IMG/VR virus record: IMGVR_UViG_3300032240_001164
Coordinates: 1-38,279 of that record
DNA from: a virus
Reading direction: 5' to 3' (one strand)
Length of the DNA: 38,279 nucleotides
The notes beneath the pieces are model-generated. The model worked only from the letters and a program-made list of their open reading frames with translations. It had not been told where the DNA came from and made no database searches. Position numbers and translations under genes: made by a program. Of this stretch, positions 33,834 to 38,279 are shown one piece after another; within the stretch, counting starts at the first letter, position 1; every line of letters starts with the position of its first letter.

Positions 33834-33836
33834 AAT
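33808..33836 (+). promoter_or_regulatory. tRNA-cluster promoter TTGACA-17-TAAAAT
   Basis: TTGACA (33808-33813) and TAAAAT (33831-33836) are 17 bases apart. The first tRNA of the cluster begins nine bases after the -10 box, giving almost no leader. The -35 box lies in the last codons of the gene before. Confidence 0.75.
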
Positions 33837-33844
33837 AGAATTAT

Positions 33845-33917
33845 GCCTTCGTAGCTCAGGGGATAGAGCGAGACTCTTCTAAGGTCTGCGTCGCAGGTTC
33901 GATTCCTGCCGAGGGCA
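33845..33917 (+). tRNA. tRNA-Arg (TCT)
   Basis: A 73-base cloverleaf: acceptor GCCTTCG/CGAGGGC, anticodon loop CTTCTAA with anticodon TCT reading AGA, T arm GCAGG/CCTGC, discriminator A, no encoded CCA. AGA is a frequent Arg codon in the phage genes here. It is the first of three tRNAs separated by four bases each. Confidence 0.95.
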
Positions 33918-33921
33918 CGAT

Positions 33922-33994
33922 GCCCCTCTAGCCCAGCGGTAGAGGCAGTGGACTTAAAATCCATCCAGCATTGGTTCGAATCCAGTGAGGGGCA
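33922..33994 (+). tRNA. tRNA with TAA anticodon (Leu) in a class I body
   Basis: A 73-base cloverleaf: acceptor GCCCCTC/GAGGGGC, three-base-pair D stem GCC/GGC, anticodon stem GTGGA/TCCAT with loop CTTAAAA (anticodon TAA reading TTA), T arm ATTGG/CCAGT, discriminator A. The variable region is five bases (CCAGC), whereas bacterial tRNA-Leu normally has a long class II variable arm. The Leu identity therefore rests on the anticodon and A73. TTA is abundant in the phage genes. Confidence 0.9.
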
Positions 33995-33998
33995 CAAG

Positions 33999-34071
33999 GC
34001 TTCTATAGCTCAGTTGGTAGAGCAGCAGACTTTTAATCTGCGGGTCGTTGGTTCGAATCCAACTGGAGGCA
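33999..34071 (+). tRNA. tRNA-Lys (TTT)
   Basis: A 73-base cloverleaf: acceptor GCTTCTA/TGGAGGC (with wobble pairs), D arm GCTC/GAGC, anticodon stem GCAGA/TCTGC with loop CTTTTAA (anticodon TTT, reads AAA/AAG), T arm TTGG/CCAA within a standard T loop, discriminator A, no CCA. It is the last of the tandem tRNAs. Confidence 0.95.
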
Positions 34072-34085
34072 CTTTAATTTAACAA

Positions 34086-34094
34086 TGGTATAAT
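34086..34094 (+). promoter_or_regulatory. Extended -10 promoter (TGGTATAAT), leaderless placement
   Basis: TGGTATAAT ends six bases before the ATG at 34101, the same distance as at 4506-4514. No -35 match is seen, and the gene has no ribosome binding site. Together these suggest a leaderless Dps mRNA. Confidence 0.65.
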
Positions 34095-34100
34095 TGTATT

Positions 34101-34550
34101 ATGGACGAATTAATTTCAAAATTACAGCAATGGCAAGCTAATTCAGTTGTATTATATAGTACTGCTCATGGATTTCATTGGAATGTAGAAGGTGCTTTAT
34201 TTACTCAGTACCACGCATTCTTTGAACAAATTTATACAGATGTGTATGAAACAATTGATACGATTGCAGAATGGCAAAGAAAATTTAATGCCCCAGCACC
34301 GTTTACTCTCGGAGATTTTACAAGATTAAATACTTATGGAGATATAACTTCCCCATCTACTTCACCATTATTGATGTCACAAATTCTTTTAACAATGACT
34401 GAAAAAATGATTGAAGATGTTAAAGATTTGTTTGACATAGCAACACAGAATAGAGAGCAAGGCCTTGCTAATTTTTGTGCAGATAGACAAGACAAATTAC
34501 AATTCTGGGCTTGGTGGTTACGTTCAAGTCTTAAATCAACAATTAATTAG
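34101..34550 (+). CDS. dps: Dps/ferritin-like DNA-protection protein
   Basis: This 149-residue helical protein has the ferroxidase residues of Dps at exact spacing: H26 and H38 (HGFHWNVEG, QYHAFFEQ) then D53 and E57 (TIDTIAEWQ), the same 12-15-4 gaps as H31, H43, D58 and E62 of Listeria Dps. It would form 12-subunit shells that oxidise iron with peroxide and shield DNA. It has no long basic tail, so DNA binding is not assured. The promoter suggests a leaderless mRNA. Phage copies are uncommon; together with the peroxiredoxin it points to protection against oxidative damage during infection. Confidence 0.92.
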   Translation: MDELISKLQQWQANSVVLYSTAHGFHWNVEGALFTQYHAFFEQIYTDVYETIDTIAEWQRKFNAPAPFTLGDFTRLNTYGDITSPSTSPLLMSQILLTMTEKMIEDVKDLFDIATQNREQGLANFCADRQDKLQFWAWWLRSSLKSTIN

Positions 34551-34558
34551 GAGATAAA

Positions 34559-35305
34559 ATGGCAGCGGCAAAAGGAACAGCAGCAAGATTAGTAGAAGTA
34601 GCTTTGGCGGAAGAAGGTTATGTAGAAGGTCCAAAAGATAACGAAACTAAATATGGTGCATTTACAAAAGCAAACTTTTTACCATGGTGTGGAAGTTTTG
34701 TTATGTGGTGTGCAAACGAATCTAGTGTAACAGTACCAAATACAGTGTCAACTATGGCTGGTGCAGCATCATTTAAAAAAATGGGCACATGGACAGATGC
34801 ACTAGGTGCTACTCCAGAACCAGGAGATATTGTTTACTTTGACTTTGCAGCAGGCGGAGCACCTATTGAACACGTAGGAATTGTTATTAAAAACAATGGT
34901 GATGGAACAGTAACGACCATCGAAGGAAATACTAGCGGAGACAAAAAGAAATCAGGATCTCAAGCAAATGGCGGGGAAGCCGTAGTTAAAGTACGTGCCT
35001 ACAAGAAAAATTCTAAGGGTATTCCATCATTTATCGTAGGATTTGGTCGTCCAAATTATAAAGGTAATGAAGTAACTGCTAAAGTAGTTCCATCTACGCC
35101 ACCAGCATTTCCAGGACAAATAAAGCCTGGCGATAAAGGTGATAGTGTAAAGGTAATTCAACATGCACTTACTTTGGTAGAAGATGGGGATTATGGTCCA
35201 GCAACTAAAGCTAAAGTAATTGCTTTTCAGGATAACCATCCAGGATTAGATTCTAACGGAATTGTAGGCCCTAAAACTTGGGCAGAATTGGTAAAACTTC
35301 TTTAA
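34559..35305 (+). CDS. Endolysin: CHAP-type amidase/peptidase with peptidoglycan-binding domain
   Basis: This 248-residue protein has a catalytic CHAP-like domain (C44 in PWCGSFVMWC, H105 in PIEHVGIV, and E122/N124 in TIEGNTSG). A linker follows, then a C-terminal PG_binding_1 domain (about 188-248: PGDKGDSVKVIQHALTLVED, DYGPATKAKVIAFQ, IVGPKTWAELVKLL). It would cut cell-wall peptides or amides at lysis. It has no signal peptide, so a holin or other route is needed; no holin was recognised in the window. AGGAGATA lies just before the ATG. The next, secreted nuclease gene starts on its stop. Confidence 0.88.
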   Translation: MAAAKGTAARLVEVALAEEGYVEGPKDNETKYGAFTKANFLPWCGSFVMWCANESSVTVPNTVSTMAGAASFKKMGTWTDALGATPEPGDIVYFDFAAGGAPIEHVGIVIKNNGDGTVTTIEGNTSGDKKKSGSQANGGEAVVKVRAYKKNSKGIPSFIVGFGRPNYKGNEVTAKVVPSTPPAFPGQIKPGDKGDSVKVIQHALTLVEDGDYGPATKAKVIAFQDNHPGLDSNGIVGPKTWAELVKLL

Positions 35306-35853
35306 TGAAAAATAAATTACATATTGGCATTACACTAGCATTTTTTGTTGCCATTACTTCGGCTGGTGCGTCTGCATCAACTACAAAAACTAAAGATTCT
35401 TTAGATTGGGTTGTTCAAAATAAAACAGTAACTCCTGGAGTTTTAAACAACTCAGTAAATCAATCTAATATTGCTACAACTGTATGCAAGTCTGGTTGGA
35501 CTGCAACTATTCGTCCTACAGTTACATATACAAATAAATTAAAAGACACACAACTTAAAACTACATATGCATCGTATACTAAATTATGGGGACCATCAGC
35601 TTCAGGGTATGAAGAAGATCACCTAATTTCTTTACAGCTAGGTGGTAACCCATCAGATCCAAAAAATTTATGGCCAGAGCCATATGCTGGAAATGGTGCA
35701 CGTAAAAAAGATGTTGTAGAAACAGCTTTAAAACGCTTAGTTTGTGCTGGAACAATTAAATTAGTTGATGCTCAAAAAGCTATTTTGGACTGGCCATCAG
35801 CATATAAAAAATATGTAACATCTGCCGATGCTCCAGATACTTCCGACAACTAA
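35305..35853 (+). CDS. Secreted HNH-type nuclease (putative)
   Basis: I use ATG 35305, overlapping the lysin stop; an in-frame upstream start at 35278 is inside the lysin and would disrupt the signal peptide. The 182-residue product begins with a signal peptide (KLHIGITLAFFVAITSAGAS) with likely cleavage after ASA. The mature part has YEEDHLISLQLGGNPSDPKN with NLWPEPY: D105-H106 and N121 form a beta-beta-alpha-metal (HNH-like) site as in secreted bacterial nucleases. Two Cys (VCKSG, LVCAG) could make a disulphide outside the cell. It may degrade host or competitor DNA released during lysis. Confidence 0.72.
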   Translation: MKNKLHIGITLAFFVAITSAGASASTTKTKDSLDWVVQNKTVTPGVLNNSVNQSNIATTVCKSGWTATIRPTVTYTNKLKDTQLKTTYASYTKLWGPSASGYEEDHLISLQLGGNPSDPKNLWPEPYAGNGARKKDVVETALKRLVCAGTIKLVDAQKAILDWPSAYKKYVTSADAPDTSDN

Positions 35854-35860
35854 TAATTAA

Positions 35861-35869
35861 TGCTATAAT
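35861..35869 (+). promoter_or_regulatory. Extended -10 promoter (TGCTATAAT) before Hsp20
   Basis: TGCTATAAT lies in the 72-base gap before hsp20, with no clear -35 box. A perfect eight-base-pair inverted repeat begins three bases after the hexamer. Confidence 0.6.
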
Positions 35870-35871
35870 AT

Positions 35872-35900
35872 ATTAGTGCTTGCCAAATGGGGGCACTAAT
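35872..35900 (+). promoter_or_regulatory. 5' hairpin of hsp20 leader
   Basis: ATTAGTGC and GCACTAAT pair fully over eight bases, with a C/G-rich inner loop. It overlaps the likely transcription start and may be an mRNA hairpin or an operator. It precedes the SD-masking hairpin. Confidence 0.65.
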
Positions 35901-35904
35901 TTAA

Positions 35905-35919
35905 CTCGCTTAAAAGGAG
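35905..35919 (+). promoter_or_regulatory. ROSE-like SD-masking hairpin (possible RNA thermometer)
   Basis: CTCGCT (35905-35910) can pair with the Shine-Dalgarno AGGAG (35915-35919) around TAAA, leaving G35908 bulged. The masking strand contains TCGCT, the U(U/C)GCU signature of ROSE heat-shock thermometers, and the gene controlled is an Hsp20, the classic target. The stem is short (5 bp), so this is a hypothesis. Confidence 0.45.
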
Positions 35920-35925
35920 CAAAAA

Positions 35926-36342
35926 ATGGTAACACAATTCGCCATGGATCTTTTCAAGGATCCATTTTTTATTGGTTGGAATCGAGAAGTAGAAAGATTT
36001 AACAACCTAAGTCAAGTAAATCGTGGAGCATTTCCACCTTATGATTTACTCAAATTGGATGAGGATACATATAAATTATCCCTTGCAGTTGCAGGTTTTA
36101 CAAGAGATGACCTAACAGTTTCTATAGAGGACGGAAGTCTTTGGATTACTGGAGAAATTACAGAGGCAGAAAATGTCGAGGTAGTTCATAAGGGAATTGC
36201 TGCTCGTAAATTTACACGAATTTTTGAATTAAGTGAATATATGGAAGTAGATAATGTAGAGCTTAAAGATGGCATGTTAAATATTGAAATTATTAGAAAT
36301 GTGCCAAAAGAAAAGCAACCTAAAGTACTAAAAATTAAATAA
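35926..36342 (+). CDS. hsp20: Hsp20/alpha-crystallin small heat-shock protein
   Basis: This 138-residue protein has the alpha-crystallin domain from about residue 38: PYDLLKLDEDTYKLSLAVAG, then LTVSIEDGSLWITGE, and the strand pair KDGMLNIEIIRNVP before the C-terminal IxI-type tail (KVLKIK). The N-terminal region (DPFFIGWNREVERF) resembles IbpA-like members. It would hold unfolded proteins as oligomers. Hsp20 genes occur in some cyanophages and other aquatic phages. It has an own extended -10 promoter, two leader hairpins and an AAAGGAG site. Confidence 0.9.
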   Translation: MVTQFAMDLFKDPFFIGWNREVERFNNLSQVNRGAFPPYDLLKLDEDTYKLSLAVAGFTRDDLTVSIEDGSLWITGEITEAENVEVVHKGIAARKFTRIFELSEYMEVDNVELKDGMLNIEIIRNVPKEKQPKVLKIK

Positions 36343-36475
36343 TATAGTATAATAATAATCTGCACCCTTTCATCGGGGAGTCGCAGATTGTGTCGGGGGA
36401 GACAGCGACAATAAATATCTGGTATAGTCCTGAGCATGACTGTAAAAAACTGCTCCTTTAATAGAAAGATATTTT
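36343..36475 (+). promoter_or_regulatory. Structured 5' leader before the kinase-nucleotidyltransferase gene
   Basis: The 133-base gap has a -10 box (AGTATAAT, 36346-36353) followed by two hairpins. The first is AATCTGC (36357-36363)/GCAGATT (36383-36389), with CCC/GGG inside. The second is TGTCG (36391-36395)/CGACA (36406-36410). A second possible -10 (TGGTATAGT, 36420-36428) follows. I do not recognise it as a known riboswitch. The next gene has only a weak ribosome site (GAAAG). Confidence 0.5.
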
Positions 36476-37231
36476 ATGATTATACAGGTTATCGGATTAC
36501 CAGGATCTGGAAAGACCACGTTTGCTAAAAATTTAGCAGATAGAATTAATGGCATACATTTAAATGCCGATGAGGTTCGTGCTGAGCTTAATAAAGATTT
36601 AGGATTTAGCCCTGAAGATAGAATTGAACAATCTAGGCGAATGGGTGCACTATCTAGACTTCTTTCTAAACAGGGATACCATGTTGTTGTAGATTTTATT
36701 AATCCAACACAAAAAACTAGAGAAGCATTCGGAAAGCCAGATAAAGTTGTTTGGATGAATAGAAAACCAGTTAGAGATTTTCCAGATACGACAGCTATGT
36801 GGGAAACGCCATCAAATGTTAATTTAGTATTTGATGATTTAATGGAAACTGAAACAGCAACTAGAGTAACATGCATCGATTTCAATTTACCAGATTGGCG
36901 TAAACCAACTACTTTAATGTTAGGTAGATACCAGCCATGGCATGAAGGACACCATGCTTTATATGAAGAGGCTAAAAAAAGAACAGATCAAGTTATGTTG
37001 GGAGTAAGAAACACTTATTTAACTAGCGAAAAGGATCCCCTAACATTTGAACAGGTGCAGGGATATATTGATCAGGATGATTACATGAAAGATGCAATGA
37101 TTGTTAAAATGCCAAATATTACTAATATAGTTTATGGCAGAGATGTTGGTTATAAAATTGAGCAGGTATCGTTAGGAACAGACATTGAGGCTATTAGTGC
37201 TACTCAAAAACGTAAAGAAATGGGTATCTAA
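36476..37231 (+). CDS. APS-kinase-like and HxGH nucleotidyltransferase fusion
   Basis: This 251-residue protein has two parts. Residues 1-140 resemble adenylylsulfate kinase (CysC): Walker A GLPGSGKTTFA, ADEVRAELNKDLGFSPEDRI (compare CysC DNVRHGLNKDLGFSEEDR) and RRMGALSRLL. Residues about 146-251 are a cytidylyl/NMN-adenylyltransferase-type fold: LGRYQPWHEGHHALYEEA (HxGH) and ISATQKRKEM near the end (the ISxTxxR motif). The order kinase then transferase is the reverse of NadR. The function might be PAPS formation plus nucleotide transfer, or nucleoside salvage to a dinucleotide such as NAD. It follows Hsp20 after a structured leader and precedes a DUF2061 gene. Confidence 0.75.
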   Translation: MIIQVIGLPGSGKTTFAKNLADRINGIHLNADEVRAELNKDLGFSPEDRIEQSRRMGALSRLLSKQGYHVVVDFINPTQKTREAFGKPDKVVWMNRKPVRDFPDTTAMWETPSNVNLVFDDLMETETATRVTCIDFNLPDWRKPTTLMLGRYQPWHEGHHALYEEAKKRTDQVMLGVRNTYLTSEKDPLTFEQVQGYIDQDDYMKDAMIVKMPNITNIVYGRDVGYKIEQVSLGTDIEAISATQKRKEMGI

Positions 37232-37264
37232 ATTGATCGATTTAATGTTTTTGGGGGCAGGCCA

Positions 37265-37468
37265 ATGAACGTAACACATTCACGTTCTTTTATTAAAGCT
37301 GTTACTTGGAGATTTACAGGAACTGTAGATACATTTATATTATCTTATATTATTACTGGAAAAGCTAAGCTTGCCTTAGCAATCTCTGGTATGGAAATAT
37401 TTACCAAAATATTTCTTTACTACGTACACGAACGTGTTTGGAATAAAATTCAATGGGGTAGAGAATAA
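37265..37468 (+). CDS. DUF2061 membrane protein
   Basis: This 67-residue protein matches DUF2061: SFIKAVTWRFTGTVDTFILS, then ITGKAKLALAISGMEIFTKI and LYYVHERVWNKIQWGRE. Its two hydrophobic helices suggest an inner-membrane protein. As I recall, DUF2061 genes are often found near sulfate-assimilation genes such as cysC, which fits the CysC-like domain just upstream; this is a recollection and not derived here. Its stop overlaps the next start (TAATG). Confidence 0.85.
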   Translation: MNVTHSRSFIKAVTWRFTGTVDTFILSYIITGKAKLALAISGMEIFTKIFLYYVHERVWNKIQWGRE

Positions 37469-37656
37469 TGCCAGTTTATGAATACAAATGCAAGCTAGAT
37501 GATTCTCATGCAAGGCTTTCTGTTACACGATCTATCGGCGAAGAAGACCCTGGCTATAGATGCGAAGAATGCGAATCTGAAATGACAAGATATTTTAGCC
37601 CATTTGGTATACAATTTAAAGGTTCTGGCTTTTACAAAACAGATAATCCTAAGTAG
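37468..37656 (+). CDS. FmdB-like zinc-ribbon protein
   Basis: This 62-residue protein opens MPVYEYKCK as FmdB-type regulators do and ends KGSGFYKTDNPK, like the family's GSGWY-T-D tail. In the usual family the zinc site is two CxxC pairs. Here the first pair has only C8 with H14 nearby (KCKLDDSH), and the second is intact (C32/C35, RCEEC), so a CHCC site is possible. It overlaps the DUF2061 stop (TAATG). Function is unknown; the family may be linked to regulation. Confidence 0.85.
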   Translation: MPVYEYKCKLDDSHARLSVTRSIGEEDPGYRCEECESEMTRYFSPFGIQFKGSGFYKTDNPK

Positions 37657-37671
37657 TTTAAACTAACATTC

Positions 37672-37680
37672 TGCTATAAT
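37672..37680 (+). promoter_or_regulatory. Extended -10 promoter (TGCTATAAT) before last gene
   Basis: TGCTATAAT lies 15 bases after the FmdB-like stop with no clear -35. The first inverted repeat begins three bases after the hexamer, so it overlaps the probable transcription start. Confidence 0.6.
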
Positions 37681-37682
37681 TA

Positions 37683-37778
37683 CTAAGTAAGCAAAAATAT
37701 TGCATTACTTAGGAGGGTCATTAGTTGACCAGAATAAAGCTACTTATTTCCAGCCTATTTGTTGTGGGCTGGTTTTTT
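37683..37778 (+). promoter_or_regulatory. Three-hairpin leader masking SD and start; last hairpin is terminator-like
   Basis: Hairpin 1 (37683-37712) pairs CTAAGTAAGC with GCATTACTTAG (one bulge). Hairpin 2 (37716-37730) pairs GGTCA with TGACC. Hairpin 3 (37750-37772) pairs CCAGCC with GGCTGG and is followed by six T (37773-37778), a terminator shape, inside the signal-peptide codons. The Shine-Dalgarno AGGAGGG (37711-37717) and TTG start (37725) lie in hairpins 1 and 2. Confidence 0.5.
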
Positions 37779-38279
37779 ATTGCTCAGCCATATGCCCATG
37801 CAGACGAAATTACAGTTCAAGTAATACCTGCCGATCCCTCAGTAATAGACACTTCAACAGTCACATCTCAAATAACAATTCAAGCAGTACAAAATAAAAT
37901 ATCTGATGCTCAATCCACACTAAATGCACTATCAAAAACTCAATCTTCTGCAATAATTCAAACTATTCAAACAAATGTTGCCAATACTGATACTGCTACG
38001 GCTATATCTATTGCCACTACGCAAGAGCCTATTTCTACAGCGGTACTTGCAGTCACTCCTAAAATTGAGTCAGCAACAGCTACTATAAATGCAGCACAAA
38101 ATGCAGTTCAAGTAGCAATATCTGCTCAAACAAATGTGGATACTCAGACAGCAACTGTTGCAATATCTCAAACTACTTTAACATCTGAAGTTGCAAAATT
38201 ACCAGATCTTAAAAATACTCAAAAAACAACCGAAACTGGTTTTTATACAGAAAATGGAAACCTTGGTACAGCAACAAGC
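37725..38279 (+). CDS. Secreted Ala/Thr/Gln-rich protein (partial, runs off the end)
   Basis: The frame begins right after a TAG at 37722, and the first codon TTG has AGGAGGG seven bases before it. It is open to the window edge (185 codons). The start encodes a signal peptide: basic TRIK, then LLISSLFVVGWFFIAQPYAH, with a cleavage site after AHA. The mature part is rich in Ala, Thr, Gln and Ile with many TAT/TQT-like patterns (for example TQTATVAISQTT), likely a long helical or solenoid region. No family is recognised. Secretion from the host during infection suggests a role outside the cell. Confidence 0.75.
   Translation, partial: MTRIKLLISSLFVVGWFFIAQPYAHADEITVQVIPADPSVIDTSTVTSQITIQAVQNKISDAQSTLNALSKTQSSAIIQTIQTNVANTDTATAISIATTQEPISTAVLAVTPKIESATATINAAQNAVQVAISAQTNVDTQTATVAISQTTLTSEVAKLPDLKNTQKTTETGFYTENGNLGTATS

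Noticed and set aside
33647-33997. Minus-strand frame of 116 codons
   Set aside because: It covers two tRNA genes and part of the homoserine-dehydrogenase-like gene in antisense; tRNA-derived peptides are a known artefact.
36420-36428. TGGTATAGT as a second promoter for the kinase-transferase gene
   Set aside because: No -35 box was found and the hexamer deviates from consensus; I mention it only as a possibility within the leader.
36370-36885. Minus-strand frame of 171 codons
   Set aside because: It lies opposite the kinase-nucleotidyltransferase gene and the structured leader, has no family features, and all other genes are on the plus strand.
37700-37897. Plus-strand frame of 65 codons near the end
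   Set aside because: It begins within the leader hairpins and is out of frame with the secreted protein, which has a proper signal peptide and ribosome site.
1-38279. Prophage or integrated element
   Set aside because: No integrase, attachment site, excisionase pair or flanking bacterial gene was seen; the window looks like free phage genome.

Overview
The window looks like about 38 kb of an AT-rich, tailed double-stranded DNA phage genome. Every gene I can support lies on the + strand. It is probably a long-tailed siphovirus: a tape-measure C-terminus and a run of minor tail proteins open the window, and a terminase pair, an endolysin and a full replication set are present. The host is inferred, not proven. 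Actinobacterial features are an AhpC close to the mycobacterial type, promoters placed for leaderless mRNAs, tRNAs without encoded CCA, and a DnaE-type polymerase within a helicase/primase/SSB cassette like those of actinobacteriophages. The strong AT bias suggests a low-GC actinobacterium, possibly aquatic.

Layout. (1) 2-12978: tail module with the tape-measure end, distal tail-like protein, hub-like proteins, a fibre with a repeat stalk, a 1198-residue adhesin and small accessory proteins. (2) 12983-13048: a promoter followed at once by an intrinsic terminator. (3) 13065-27394: replication, recombination and nucleotide genes (metallophosphoesterase, tiny zinc proteins, DnaB-like helicase, primase, ssDNA-binding protein, DnaE polymerase, MazG, peroxiredoxin, RecA, Hjc-like nuclease, 2OG-Fe(II) oxygenase, XapX and other tiny membrane proteins, Cas4-like nuclease, RuvC-like resolvase). 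(4) 27391-29782: two methyltransferases, a GT25-like glycosyltransferase, a tiny HTH protein and a DUF1599/Nmad1-like protein. (5) 29779-32392: a consensus promoter driving the terminase genes. (6) 32361-34071: four tRNAs under two consensus-like promoters, with a second 2OG oxygenase and a homoserine-dehydrogenase remnant between them. (7) 34086-38279: Dps, endolysin, secreted HNH-type nuclease, Hsp20, an APS-kinase/nucleotidyltransferase fusion, DUF2061, an FmdB-like protein and a secreted protein running off the end. Portal and capsid genes are absent and would be expected beyond the right edge, joining round to the tape measure if the map is circular or permuted.

How it may work together. 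Genes are packed with stop-start overlaps into long operons. Punctuation is by extended -10 promoters (TGnTATAAT), some placed so that the mRNA would start at or near the ATG, others followed immediately by inverted repeats. The most interesting regulatory regions are the Hsp20 leader (a possible ROSE-like RNA thermometer), the triple-hairpin leader of the last gene, and the promoter-terminator pair at 13 kb. The accessory genes share an oxidative-stress, iron and cofactor theme: AhpC, Dps, Hsp20, two Fe(II) oxygenases, an NAD-binding remnant and a kinase-nucleotidyltransferase. No integrase, repressor or CRISPR array was seen, so I see no sign of lysogeny here.
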